A DNA stretch of 27,203 nt. It comes from Bacteroidales bacterium UBA4893. GTDB taxonomy: Bacteria > Bacteroidota > Bacteroidia > Bacteroidales > P3. The stretch covers positions 1-27,203 of the forward strand of contig DHCV01000014.1 in NCBI GenBank assembly GCA_002399025.1. The letters run 5' to 3'. Every line of letters starts with the position of its first letter. The stretch's first letter is position 1. The position numbers were made by a program, and so were the translations under genes. The notes beneath the pieces were generated by a model. It did no database searches. It was not told the DNA's origin and saw only the letters and a program-made list of their open reading frames with translations. Shown here piece by piece: positions 17,547 to 26,800 of this stretch.

Positions 17547-18416
17547 TTAAAGTACGTTTAATATTTGTTCTTTTATTTTCTCAAGCTCATCTTTCATCTG
17601 CACAACAATTTTCTGCATGTTGGCATCCTGAGCCTTTGAGCCAAGAGTATTAATTTCTCTACCAATCTCTTGAGCAATAAATCCTAATTTTTTCCCTTGT
17701 GAAGTAGGAAGATTCATAGTATTAACGAAATAATCCAAATGTTGTTTTAATCTTGTCTTTTCTTCTGTAATGTCCAATTTCTCAATATAATAAATAATCT
17801 CTTGTTCAAAACGATTCATATCCAATGATTGGCAATCCAACTCATTAAGTTTGGAGAGTAGTTTATCCTTAATTTGTTGAATTCTCAATGACTCAAATTG
17901 GTCAATCTCAAGAAGTTTCTCACCAATTAACCTAATTCTCAACATCAAATCCTTCTCCAAACATTTTCCCTCAATCAATCTATATTGGTCGGTTTGTTCT
18001 ATGGCTTCATCCAAAAGAAGAAATAATATATCCAACTCATCTTGCTTAACCTCCTTGTCGCAACAAGAATTTATCTCTGGAATTTGCAAAACATAGTGAA
18101 GTATGCTTGCTTTTGGAGCATTGACCTCTTCAGCCAAGGCTTCAAATTGCTTGTAGTAGCTAACAAAAAGAGCTTTGTTAATATTCAAATTGGGAGCCTC
18201 TTCAACAAATTCCTTAATAATATAACAATCCACCTTACCCCTTTCAAGGCTGTTGGCAATACGGTTTCTTATTTCAATTTCCTTATTACGATAGGAAGAG
18301 TTGAGCTTTAGATTTAGGTCTATTTGCTTACTGTTGAGAGTCTTTATCTCAATTGATATAGTTTTGTTGTTGTAAGTTGCAGAGGCTTTACCGTAGCCTG
18401 TCATTGATTTAATCAT
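17547..18416 (-). CDS. yicC: YicC-family endoribonuclease
   Basis: This 289-residue protein has the YicC N-terminal signature MIKSMTGYGKA and NSK near residue 29. The C-terminal half is a conserved DUF1732-type domain with GKKLGFIAQEIGREINTLGSKA (about 239-261). E. coli YicC has been described as an RNase that acts on the small RNA RyhB. Here only the family-level RNA endonuclease role is supported. In many bacteria the next gene is gmk; here the next gene is the TPR protein, with no intergenic base. The length is typical of the family. A -7 box lies about 50 bp upstream. Confidence 0.93.
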   Translation of the reverse strand: MIKSMTGYGKASATYNNKTISIEIKTLNSKQIDLNLKLNSSYRNKEIEIRNRIANSLERGKVDCYIIKEFVEEAPNLNINKALFVSYYKQFEALAEEVNAPKASILHYVLQIPEINSCCDKEVKQDELDILFLLLDEAIEQTDQYRLIEGKCLEKDLMLRIRLIGEKLLEIDQFESLRIQQIKDKLLSKLNELDCQSLDMNRFEQEIIYYIEKLDITEEKTRLKQHLDYFVNTMNLPTSQGKKLGFIAQEIGREINTLGSKAQDANMQKIVVQMKDELEKIKEQILNVL

Positions 18417-18463
18417 ATAAAAAACTTTGAATAGAATAATTATTCATTAATCTAAAAAACATA

Positions 18464-18471
18464 CAAAGATA
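18464..18471 (-). promoter_or_regulatory. -7 box for the yicC-TPR unit
   Basis: On the minus strand this reads TATCTTTG, a perfect TAnnTTTG. The start of transcription would be near 18457, giving a leader of about 40 nt. No TTTG lies at the expected 19-bp distance upstream, so the promoter is only half supported. Confidence 0.4.
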
Positions 18472-18528
18472 TAAAAAAACTTTATCTACGATTATAAAAC
18501 TGATTAAGAAGATAAAACTTTATCAAAA

Positions 18529-18633
18529 AAATAAACACCGAATAATTAAAATTAAAGCTCGTTTAATTCAAATTAAGTAACGATTATTTCCAAATAAGTA
18601 ACGTTTATTTCCGAATAAGTAACGTTTAATTTT
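18529..18633. repeat. Five-unit 21-bp AT-rich repeat array
   Basis: Units start at 18529, 18550, 18571, 18592 and 18613. Each begins AAATAA, AATTAA or GAATAA and has CG at unit positions 11-12. The last three share TAAGTAACG followed by TTTA or ATTA. Several units are hyphenated palindromes, for example AATTAAA (18550-18556) facing TTTAATT (18562-18568). The array sits in the 545-bp gene-free region 18417-18961 between the divergent yicC and zinc peptidase genes. I found no other gene in that region. Confidence 0.75.
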
Positions 18634-18696
18634 CACTAAATAGGGCTTTATAAAATTGTGAGTTTCCCTCTCAAAATTCTTTCTTGATTCTAATTT

Positions 18697-18736
18697 ACTA
18701 AAACGAAGAGTTAGAAAATTAAAACCTCGTTTTAAT
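18697..18736. repeat. Two further copies of the AAAAC(G/C) repeat core
   Basis: ACTAAAACGAAG (18697-18708) and TTAAAACCTCGTTTTAAT (18719-18736) place AAAAC at 18700 and 18721, again exactly 21 bp apart. The second copy is part of a perfect inverted repeat: ATTAAAAC (18718-18725) and GTTTTAAT (18729-18736) around CTC. No T tract follows, so it is unlikely to be a terminator. It belongs to the same family as the array at 23670-23753. Confidence 0.6.
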
Positions 18737-18871
18737 AAATTTAAATCAGCTTTTATTCAACCTTACTTTTTTCTCCAATTCCCAAATTCTATTCTCGGGA
18801 GTTTTTTATTCCTGAAATATCTTATTAACCATAATTTAGGAGGAATATAATACTAAGTGGTAAAAAATGAT

Positions 18872-18879
18872 TATTTTTG
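18872..18879 (+). promoter_or_regulatory. -7 box for the zinc peptidase operon
   Basis: TATTTTTG fits TAnnTTTG exactly. Transcription would start near 18886, leaving about 75 nt of AT-rich leader before the ATG at 18962. No TTTG is present 19 bp upstream. This is the likely promoter for the four-gene run ending at 23563. Confidence 0.4.
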
Positions 18880-18961
18880 CTGTTTAATTTACTTTTAGAA
18901 TAATAAAATCAAGTAAATTAACGTAAAGAGCATAAACAATTAAAACATAAAACAAAAACTT

Positions 18962-19672
18962 ATGACACCAGAAACAGGATTTATGGGAGGGAATATGATT
19001 TATTGGGTAATTTTCATAGGCACAGCTGCTTTGAGCTGGCTTGTTAGTGCCAATTTGAAGAGAAAGTTTGCAGCCTATTCGAAGATACCAACTGAAAGAG
19101 GAATGACAGGTAGGGAGGTTGCTGAAAAGATGCTTCACGACCAAGATATTTATGATGTGAAGGTTCAATGTGTTGAGGGACAGCTAACCGATCATTATAA
19201 TCCAGTAACCAAGGTTGTGAACCTAAGCAGGGGAGTATATGAGGGAGCAAATGTTGCTGCTGCTGCAGTTGCTGCTCACGAATGTGGTCACGCAGTTCAA
19301 CATGCAACGGCTTATTCATGGCTAATGCTACGTTCAAGACTTGTACCTGTTGTTAGCTTTGCATCAAAATGGGTTATGTGGGTTATTCTTGTAGGTTTGT
19401 TTTTGGTAAACACCTTTCCAAGCCTTCTTTTGGTAGGGATTATCCTATTTGGATTTACAACCCTATTTAGCTTTGTTACCCTTCCGGTTGAAATAAACGC
19501 TTCAAAGAGAGCGTTGGCATGGTTGGAAAATCATTCCGTTACTTCTTTCCAAAGCCACGATAAGGCACAAGGAGCACTTAAAGCCGCTGCCTATACCTAT
19601 GTTGTTGCAGCAGTATCTTCTTTGGCTTCACTGCTTTACTATATCGCAATTTATATGGGAAGAAGGGATTAA
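18962..19672 (+). CDS. Membrane zinc metallopeptidase, YugP family
   Basis: This 236-residue membrane protease has an N-terminal transmembrane helix (about 11-29). The zinc motif HECGH (106-110) lies after an Ala-rich stretch (NVAAAAVAAHECGH). Two or three C-terminal hydrophobic helices span about 127-175 and 208-232. E177 in PVEINASKRA is the likely third zinc ligand. This is the layout of the YugP / Zn_peptidase_2 family, an integral-membrane gluzincin group of unknown substrate. The length fits the family. It is the first gene of a run with 12 bp or less between members, followed by PASTA, T9SS cargo and RluD genes. Confidence 0.92.
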   Translation: MTPETGFMGGNMIYWVIFIGTAALSWLVSANLKRKFAAYSKIPTERGMTGREVAEKMLHDQDIYDVKVQCVEGQLTDHYNPVTKVVNLSRGVYEGANVAAAAVAAHECGHAVQHATAYSWLMLRSRLVPVVSFASKWVMWVILVGLFLVNTFPSLLLVGIILFGFTTLFSFVTLPVEINASKRALAWLENHSVTSFQSHDKAQGALKAAAYTYVVAAVSSLASLLYYIAIYMGRRD

Positions 19673-19684
19673 AACCAGAAGTAA

Positions 19685-20533
19685 ATGTCATTATTTGATT
19701 TCATAAAGAGCAAGCAATTTTTCAAGAATTTGGGCATAATTACTGCCGTATTCTTTGTCATACTCATAATTGCTTTTGTGGGTATGAACTTCTATACTCG
19801 ACATGGGAAAGAGTATATAATGCCCGAGATAGAGGGGAGCTTGATGGAGGATATCGACCAGATTGAGGAGATGGATATGTTTAAGATAATTGTTTTAGAT
19901 TCAATCTATACACCAGGAGAGCATGCTGGGAAAATCATATCCCAAGACCCTAAGGCAGAGTCCAAAATAAAGAAGGGTAGGAAGATATATGTTGTTGTAA
20001 CTTCGAGTATTGGAGAGAATATTCCTATGCCAAATTGTAAGGATCAAAGTGTTCGTTCGGCTGTAAATCAATTGACAAATGCTGGGCTTAGGGTTGGGAA
20101 ATTTATTTTTAACATAGGCGACTTCAATAATGTTGTTGTTGGACAAAGGTATAGAGGGAAGCCAATTGAGGAAGGAAGCGACATTCAAAGAGGGGAAGAA
20201 ATTGACTTGATTGTGGAGATGAATCAGGAGAAATACTCAACAACCATGCCCAATATCATAGGACTTACTGAGCCAGAGGCTGAAAAAAAGCTATGGGAGG
20301 CAGCACTAAATGTTGGTAAGAAAACCTTTGAAGGCAAGAAAGATATAGTTCATTCGAGGGTAGTTTCTTTTTCTCCCAACACCACCAGTGTTTCAAAAGG
20401 AAGCACCATAACCATTAACTTTATGAACGATACAAAGTCCAACTATAAGGATAGGGTGAAGAAATTTAAGATGTCAAACATAGCTGTTGAAGATGCCGAT
20501 ATTCAATTAATTGAGACAAGCGATGAATTATAA
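19685..20533 (+). CDS. Membrane-anchored PASTA-domain protein
   Basis: This 282-residue protein has a short cytoplasmic tail, one transmembrane helix (about 17-34) and three extracytoplasmic PASTA domains (about 41-108, 110-180 and 184-250). Typical PASTA signatures are visible: SQDPKAESKIKKG, MPNCKDQSVRSAVNQL and MPNIIGLTEPEAEKKL with VSKGSTITI. PASTA domains bind peptidoglycan fragments in Ser/Thr kinases and penicillin-binding proteins. Here neither a kinase nor a transpeptidase domain is attached, so the role is probably cell-wall sensing or scaffolding. The gene lies 12 bp after the zinc peptidase and overlaps the next gene by 11 bp. A PASTA protein beside rluD is common in Bacteroidota, from general knowledge of the phylum. 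Confidence 0.9.
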   Translation: MSLFDFIKSKQFFKNLGIITAVFFVILIIAFVGMNFYTRHGKEYIMPEIEGSLMEDIDQIEEMDMFKIIVLDSIYTPGEHAGKIISQDPKAESKIKKGRKIYVVVTSSIGENIPMPNCKDQSVRSAVNQLTNAGLRVGKFIFNIGDFNNVVVGQRYRGKPIEEGSDIQRGEEIDLIVEMNQEKYSTTMPNIIGLTEPEAEKKLWEAALNVGKKTFEGKKDIVHSRVVSFSPNTTSVSKGSTITINFMNDTKSNYKDRVKKFKMSNIAVEDADIQLIETSDEL

Positions 20534-22466
20534 TAGAGGGCTAATTCTTTTGGTTTTTATTGTACTAATTCCTTTTATAGGCATGAGTCAGTTTAGGATA
20601 ACTCAGGCTGGAAAGCCAAAGAATGAGCCTATGGAAAAGAAGGGTTGGAAGAGCGAAAAGAAAAATATCAACACCATTTTGCTTCCTTTCATTGATGATT
20701 TTTCCAATCAAGGCAGTCTCCTAAACACCGATTTATGGGAGAACTCTGGGGCTTGGGCAAATAGCAATTACCCGTTTCTTGCCCCAACTGTCGGCGTTAT
20801 TACCTTTGATGCTCTTAACTCCGAAGGTCTACTTTATGAAGGAGCAAACACCACAGGTTTCTCTGCCGATACCCTAACATCGTGCAAGATAAGGTTAGAC
20901 TCCATACTATTACCAACCCCAACACGACTTTCTCCTAAGGATAGTATTTACCTTAGTTTCTATGTTCAACCAGGAGGTGGCTTCGGTGCAATATGGGATA
21001 ATGTGGGTGCAACCCCTGCCAGAAAAGACTCCTTGGTACTCCAATTTTACTCTCCAAGTCAGGATGTTTGGAATAGTATTTGGAAGACTGAAGGGCTAAT
21101 GATTGATAGTATATTTGCCATAGATAGCACCTATTGGCTACATGTAAATCTGCCTATTCTGGACTCAATATACTTTAGTTCGGAGTTCCGTTTCCGCTTT
21201 CTCAATTTCGCATCTTTGGATAATAACCCCTCCTATGCCTACGTTGGCAACTGCGATCACTGGCATATTGACTACGTATATCTTGATATGGATAGGAGTT
21301 TTGACAACAAAACCATTAGGGATATAGCCTTTGTCAACCCTGCACGTTCGCTTTTGAAGAGCTACCAATCAATGCCTTCAAGACAGTTTATTACTGAAGA
21401 TATGGGGCAGAACATAGAGATTAAGATTGTCAACCTTGCCGATATTGCCCTTAGTTCTCAGTATAAATATAATGTATATGATGAGGCTGGAACATCAGTA
21501 GCTTCCTATGATGGTGGGTTCGAAAACATATATCCATACATACAAACCAAGCAGTTTCAGACCTCCCCAAACCATGCTTTGCCACCCATAAACTTTAGTT
21601 ATCCTGTCAGCCAAACCCAGTGGAGTAGGTTCAATGTAGTGCATATTGTTAAGGAAGGAGTGGGGCAAGACAGCCGAACAACCAACGATACCATAGTTTT
21701 CGAGCAGGTATTTGAGGATTACTTTGCCTACGATGATGGCAGTGCAGAAAACGGCTTTGGTATAGAGCCAAACACCGTTTCCAACCTCGCAATTGGCTTT
21801 AACCTTAACGTCCCAGACACCCTTACAGCAGTTGACATTTACTTCAATTCATCCTACCAAGACGCCAATCAAAAACCTTTCTACCTTTGTGTTTGGAACA
21901 GCCTTGCAGGCAAACCACACGACAGCATATACCGCTCCAGCACCTACCTAACCCCTTCAACCAATGGGCTAAACAAGTTCACACGATATTACTTAGACTC
22001 ACCTTTGGTAATAGAACAAGGCGAATTTTTCGTCTCACTCCAAACAAAATACAGCGACTATCTCAATATTGGCTTTGACCGAAACACCGATGCATCATCC
22101 AAAACCTTTGGAAACTGGGCTAATTCATGGGAAGAAAACACCCTCTTCAAAGGCTCAATTATGGTGCGTCCATACTTTGGATATAGGGCAGCAATAGGAC
22201 TTAGGGAGGTGGAAAAGGAAGAAACAAACCTCTCAATATACCCTAACCCTGCCTCCAATAGGCTAAATATTAGACTACAAAACGCCAATTCAGGATGGCA
22301 AAAGGGTGAGATAAGAATAGTAAATATGCTTGGTAGAGAGGTCTTAAGCTTAGGTTTGAGGTCAGAAATCGACGTTTCATCGCTCCCAAATGGAGTATAT
22401 ATAATCTACATTTTGAACAAAGAGACCCACCAAACAAAGCAAGAGAAACTAATAATAAGAAGATGA
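20523..22466 (+). CDS. T9SS type A cargo protein
   Basis: This secreted protein of about 647 residues has a signal peptide (1-22, LLVFIVLIPFIGMSQ). A lectin- or MAM-like beta-sandwich follows in the first third (PFIDDFSN, FYVQPGGGFG, HWHIDYVYLD). A second beta-rich region contains DYFAYDDGSAENGFG. The C-terminus (about 570-647) is the type A T9SS sorting domain: SIYPNPASNRLNIRL, NMLGREVLS and LPNGVYIIYI. The frame is open from a TTG at 20511. I chose the ATG at 20523 because it puts the signal peptide at the N-terminus; it overlaps the PASTA stop by 11 bp. Codon use turns C-rich from about 21780 to 22150. The ligand or enzymatic role is not recognised, but the position between PASTA and rluD suggests a conserved envelope role. 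Confidence 0.88.
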   Translation: MNYNRGLILLVFIVLIPFIGMSQFRITQAGKPKNEPMEKKGWKSEKKNINTILLPFIDDFSNQGSLLNTDLWENSGAWANSNYPFLAPTVGVITFDALNSEGLLYEGANTTGFSADTLTSCKIRLDSILLPTPTRLSPKDSIYLSFYVQPGGGFGAIWDNVGATPARKDSLVLQFYSPSQDVWNSIWKTEGLMIDSIFAIDSTYWLHVNLPILDSIYFSSEFRFRFLNFASLDNNPSYAYVGNCDHWHIDYVYLDMDRSFDNKTIRDIAFVNPARSLLKSYQSMPSRQFITEDMGQNIEIKIVNLADIALSSQYKYNVYDEAGTSVASYDGGFENIYPYIQTKQFQTSPNHALPPINFSYPVSQTQWSRFNVVHIVKEGVGQDSRTTNDTIVFEQVFEDYFAYDDGSAENGFGIEPNTVSNLAIGFNLNVPDTLTAVDIYFNSSYQDANQKPFYLCVWNSLAGKPHDSIYRSSTYLTPSTNGLNKFTRYYLDSPLVIEQGEFFVSLQTKYSDYLNIGFDRNTDASSKTFGNWANSWEENTLFKGSIMVRPYFGYRAAIGLREVEKEETNLSIYPNPASNRLNIRLQNANSGWQKGEIRIVNMLGREVLSLGLRSEIDVSSLPNGVYIIYILNKETHQTKQEKLIIRR

Positions 22467-23563
22467 TAGAAGAGACCTTAGCACCACAAGAAGACGAAAA
22501 CGAATTATTTGAGAACTACCGCATAGAGGTTGATAAAGGTCAAAGCCTCCTAAGGATAGATAAGTTTCTTATGGATAGGCTCGAGCAAACCTCAAGAAAC
22601 AAGATACAACAAGCAGCAAAAGCAGACTGCATAAAAGTAAACGAGAAGCCTGTTAAGCCAAACTACAAAGTAAAGCCAGGAGATATTGTTCAGATATTTT
22701 TGCCAACTGCACCAAGAGAAATTGAAATCATTCCACAAGATATTCCTTTAAACATAGTTTATGAAGACGATGATTTAATTGTTGTAAACAAACAATCAGA
22801 AATGGTTGTTCATCCAGGCTATGGCAACTACACAGGAACACTTCTTAACGCACTAACCTTTCACTTCCAAAACCAAAAAGACAAGGAAGGCAACCCTGTT
22901 AGACCTTTAATGGTTCATAGAATAGATAAAAATACCACAGGACTACTACTAATTGCAAAAAATGAAGTAGCTCAAACCATTTTAGCAAAACAATTCTACG
23001 ACCATTCAGTACAAAGAACCTATAAAGCTTTAGTTTGGGGAGACTTTGACCAAATGGAAGGAACAATTGAAGGAAATATAGGCCGCTCCCTTAAAGACAG
23101 AAAGGTAATGCAAGTATTTCCTGATGGAGAATATGGTAAATCAGCCATAACACATTGGAAAGTATTGTTCAGATTTGGTTACATCACCCTAATCCAATGC
23201 CAATTGGAAACAGGAAGAACACACCAAATTAGAGCCCATATGAAATATATTGGGCATCCACTCTTCAATGATGAAACCTATGGAGGAGACCAAATAATTA
23301 AAGGAACCACCTATTCCAAATACAAACAATTTGTTCAAAACTGCTTCAAAATCCTACCTCGACAAGCCCTACATGCAACCACACTTGGCTTCATTCATCC
23401 AACAACAAAAGAAACCTTATTCTTTGAAAGCAACTTGCCTGAGGATATGTTAATGGTACAAGAAAAATGGGAACACTACATAAACTACAATCGCCCACAA
23501 GAAGAAGATACCGACATAGAAACAATCAACCAATCCAAACACGAAGTTTCTAACCTAAAGTAA
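22463..23563 (+). CDS. rluD: RluA/RluD-family 23S rRNA pseudouridine synthase
   Basis: This 366-residue enzyme converts uridine to pseudouridine in RNA. An S4 RNA-binding domain (about 28-76, LRIDKFLMDRLEQTSRNKIQ) precedes the catalytic domain. The catalytic aspartate is D155 in HRIDKNTTGLLLIAK. Other family motifs are VVNKQSEMVVHPG, TYKALVWG, LETGRTHQIRAHM and GHPLFND. The S4-plus-catalytic layout fits RluD, which modifies helix 69 of 23S rRNA, but site specificity is inferred. A C-terminal tail of about 25 polar, acidic residues follows the core. Its ATG overlaps the previous stop (ATGA, 4 bp), which implies translational coupling. A terminator 25 bp after its stop ends the run. Confidence 0.93.
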   Translation: MIEETLAPQEDENELFENYRIEVDKGQSLLRIDKFLMDRLEQTSRNKIQQAAKADCIKVNEKPVKPNYKVKPGDIVQIFLPTAPREIEIIPQDIPLNIVYEDDDLIVVNKQSEMVVHPGYGNYTGTLLNALTFHFQNQKDKEGNPVRPLMVHRIDKNTTGLLLIAKNEVAQTILAKQFYDHSVQRTYKALVWGDFDQMEGTIEGNIGRSLKDRKVMQVFPDGEYGKSAITHWKVLFRFGYITLIQCQLETGRTHQIRAHMKYIGHPLFNDETYGGDQIIKGTTYSKYKQFVQNCFKILPRQALHATTLGFIHPTTKETLFFESNLPEDMLMVQEKWEHYINYNRPQEEDTDIETINQSKHEVSNLK

Positions 23564-23587
23564 ATACAAAAGAATCCGAATAATTAG

Positions 23588-23623
23588 AAGGAGTTTAGTA
23601 ATTAAAAAACTAAGCTCCTTTTT
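23588..23623 (+). terminator. Intrinsic terminator of the zinc peptidase-rluD run
   Basis: AAGGAGTTTAGT (23588-23599) pairs with ACTAAGCTCCTT (23609-23620), a 12-bp stem with one T-G wobble and a 9-nt loop. It is followed by T residues through 23623. It lies 25 bp after the rluD stop. Confidence 0.9.
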
Positions 23624-23669
23624 CTATTTATACAGCTTTTACCATTAAAAAAGAGTCAATTATACTCCA

Positions 23670-23753
23670 AAATAAAACCTTGTTTCAGTAAATTAAAACG
23701 AAGAAAGAAAAAATTAAAACGAAGATTCAGTAAAATAAAACTTCGTTTCAGTA
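23670..23753. repeat. Four-unit 21-bp repeat array with TAAAACGAAG core
   Basis: Units start at 23670, 23691, 23712 and 23733, exactly 21 bp apart. Cores are AAATAAAACCTTGTTTCAG, AATTAAAACGAAG (twice) and AAATAAAACTTCGTTTCAG. Three of the four end in TTCAGTA. The first and fourth units agree at all but two positions. A weaker fifth unit may follow to 23774. Cores of the AAAAC-nnn-GTTT type are hyphenated palindromes. The array lies in a gene-free gap (23564-23833) between convergent genes, after the rluD terminator. A promoter-operator role is therefore less likely here. Confidence 0.85.
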
Positions 23754-23833
23754 AAGTAGAATAAGAGATTAGAAAAATAACTCAATCAAAAATAAAATTA
23801 TGATGGACAAAAATTAAAATATGATTGAAGTTT

Positions 23834-26800
23834 TTATCGAAGTACTTCAATAGCACCCATAACATCAATGTTTTTGTCGTGTCGAATGCCAATAAAGCGG
23901 TAGAAATATGTTCCTGTTGGGGAGTTGGTTTGGGCTGGTGACCATAGGTCGGTGGGCTTGGAGATGTTCTTAAAATGGTAAATAAGCTTGCCCTGACGGT
24001 TGTAAATGTATAGCTTATTCTCTGGAAATGCCTTCTGCTCAATGAGATTATGTATGTCGAAAACGTCGTTAATTCCATCACCATTGGGCGTTACTACATT
24101 AGGAAACATTACTCTATCGACCTGCAAATCGAGGTAAAGAATGCTGTCGCACCCCGTAATGGACTGGTGAGAATGAGTATAGAAGCCTGTGGTTTTCTCG
24201 TTAAAGCCATGCTTATTATAGGTGTTTCCGTAGTAGATATCGGCGAAAATGGTGTCGTTAAAGGTCTTGTTGACAGTCAGATAAAGGACATATATGCTGT
24301 CGCAACCGCTGGTAGTGGTGTGGGAAACCTTATAGGTACCACTCGAATCAAGAAGCATTCCCTCAAATAAATACTCCTCATTGTCGCAGATTGTCGCAAT
24401 TATTGTGTCGTAGAAAGTAGGGTTTATTGTTAGGTGAAGCACTATATTGGAGTCGCAACCATAGACAGATTGGAGGTTGAGATTGTAGATTCCTGATTCC
24501 GAAATTATTGTTCCTTGGGCGTCATAGATGTAGTTATCGCACACAGTATCAAAGACAATCAGCCCATTATAATGAGGATGTACACTGACCATTTTGGAGG
24601 CATAGTGTTGGCATCCCAAAGAGTCTGTAACCTTAATTGAGTATAATGAGTCTATGGTAGGGGTAAATGATATGCTTTGAACGGTGTCTTGAGTGTTCCA
24701 TAAGTAAGACCCTTGCATGGTAGCACTAAGAGTTGTTGACTCACCCAAGCAGAGAGAGGAGTCCCCCATTATTGTAAGCGTACCCCCAGGACTTTCGAGT
24801 CTTAGGGTTATTTCCATTGTATCGGTGCATTGGAAATCGGACAAACCAGCCACCAACTTAATTATATGTTCTCCCGAAGAGTAGTATTCCTTAACTGGAT
24901 TATCAATATATTGCACCTCTGCGTTTTCGAAAATCCACTTAATATTCTCGCATCCCTCACCACTTGGAAGAGGGTCTATGCCGTTGGAAGAGAGCTTACT
25001 TTGGTTAAAAAACCTTACTTCGAAGTAGCAGTCTTTGGCTTCCACCTCATAGGTAAAGTCAGCTAATGGGAATCGTTTCCCTGCATAGGCATCAATCCTA
25101 AACCTACATGAAGGGTTTTCTTTTGAGGAAACTATACAGTAATAAGTTTGGGTTGAGTCAGTAACTATCTCCAATACTCTCTCGGTAGAAAGCCTTGTTG
25201 ATGGATTGGAAGAGGAGTACCACTCATACAGAAATCCTTCTGGGGCACTGAAAATATTGGTGTGAGTTTCTCCACAAGATGAGGTTGTTATATCCTTTTT
25301 AGAGCAGTTTAGAGTATAGTAAGCATATCCATAGTGTCCTCCTTCTTTGCAGTCGAAGCTCGTAAGACGAACTTTTATTGTCTGATTATGGTAGTTTGAG
25401 AGGTCAAATCCTATCTTTGTCCAGTCCTTCCATATAACATTTGAGCCTGCAACATTGTTCCATCCGAGGCTCGTACTGGCAATAAAATTGGCATAACCAC
25501 AAACAGAATCAATCACAATATTGTTAGAATCGAGTATTGCCAATAGGAATTTTGGTTGTTCCACTGGGTCATGGTCGGGGTCTTGAAGGACGATTGCGTA
25601 GTCAAGAATCATCAAGTTGTAGTTGTTAGTATCAACCTTATAGGCATAGGTTATGCTCTCTGCTTGGGCACCACCCTTCCAATTACCGAGCCTAACAGAA
25701 GCCAAAGCACCCTGAGGAATAGTCCTTAAGGCATTATTAGTTCTAACATCTCTTTCGGTCGTATCGTAGTGAACAGTATGCCTACTATTAATACTTTCAT
25801 ATCCATAATTGATTAAACCCGAGAACACATAAGGATGATCGAAGGTGCCGAATCTTGCATTTACAGCCTCAGCCTCAAGGTCTGTGTAGTCAAAACAATT
25901 ACCCACAGTCTCCACAAGAATAAAGCTAAGCTGTGCAGCACACTCAGGAGCATAGTTATCGCAATAGGAATGTATTGAGGCTAAAATCTTCCCATTCAAA
26001 CCCCTCATATCGAGCATAATTGAGTTTGTGTAGGTTGTATCGTAATGAGTAATTGAGGAACCTTCAACCTTCCATTCAACAATATAGCCATAGGCATCAG
26101 GGTCATGTTCCCATTCAAGAATAACGATTCCGTCATCAATACTCAAGAGATAAGCACCCTCAGCTCTTGGACAAGCACATGGAGTATAGACAATTAAACT
26201 ATGTGGACACTCCACAGAGTCGAGGCAATAAGTAAATATGTCCACCTCATAATAGGAGTTTGACATTAGGTTATTAAAGGTAACTGAGGTTCCATTAGTA
26301 AGAATTGTCGAAACGCTATCCCCAAGAAGAGTCAGCCTAACCACCCATTCCAGACTCGTATCAGGCTCATTCCAACTCACAGTTAGGGAGTCTGACGCAA
26401 CATTAAACGTAACATTGGTAGGCATAGGACAAGGACAAGGAGGGCAGACCAAAAAGCTAACCATCTTGCAAATTGAAGCTAATGGAACATTATGACAGTT
26501 ATTAAATATATACACAGTGTAGCAAAGGGTAGGATTAATATCGGTGAAAATGGCATAAACATTAGTCGTAACAATAGAGTCAATAATATTACCTTCATAT
26601 GTAAGAAGCACCGTCCATTCAATATTAGAATCGGGCGAAGTCCAGTTGGCAAATAGGGTATCGCCAGATGTATTTCCGAATGCCATTGTAGGAACACTGC
26701 ATATACATTGCACCCATAAGGCATTGGGCAATATTCTCCTACAAGAGGTTGGCATGGTATCACAAGGAGTGTATATGGTAACACCATAGTCACCGCAATG

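Noticed and set aside
18718..18736. Terminator for the divergent genes
   Set aside because: The 8-bp inverted repeat is AT-rich, lacks a T tract and lies between gene starts rather than after a stop codon.
18884..19168. 94-codon minus-strand frame overlapping the zinc peptidase start
   Set aside because: It covers the peptidase promoter and N-terminus, has no family resemblance and looks like an antisense shadow.
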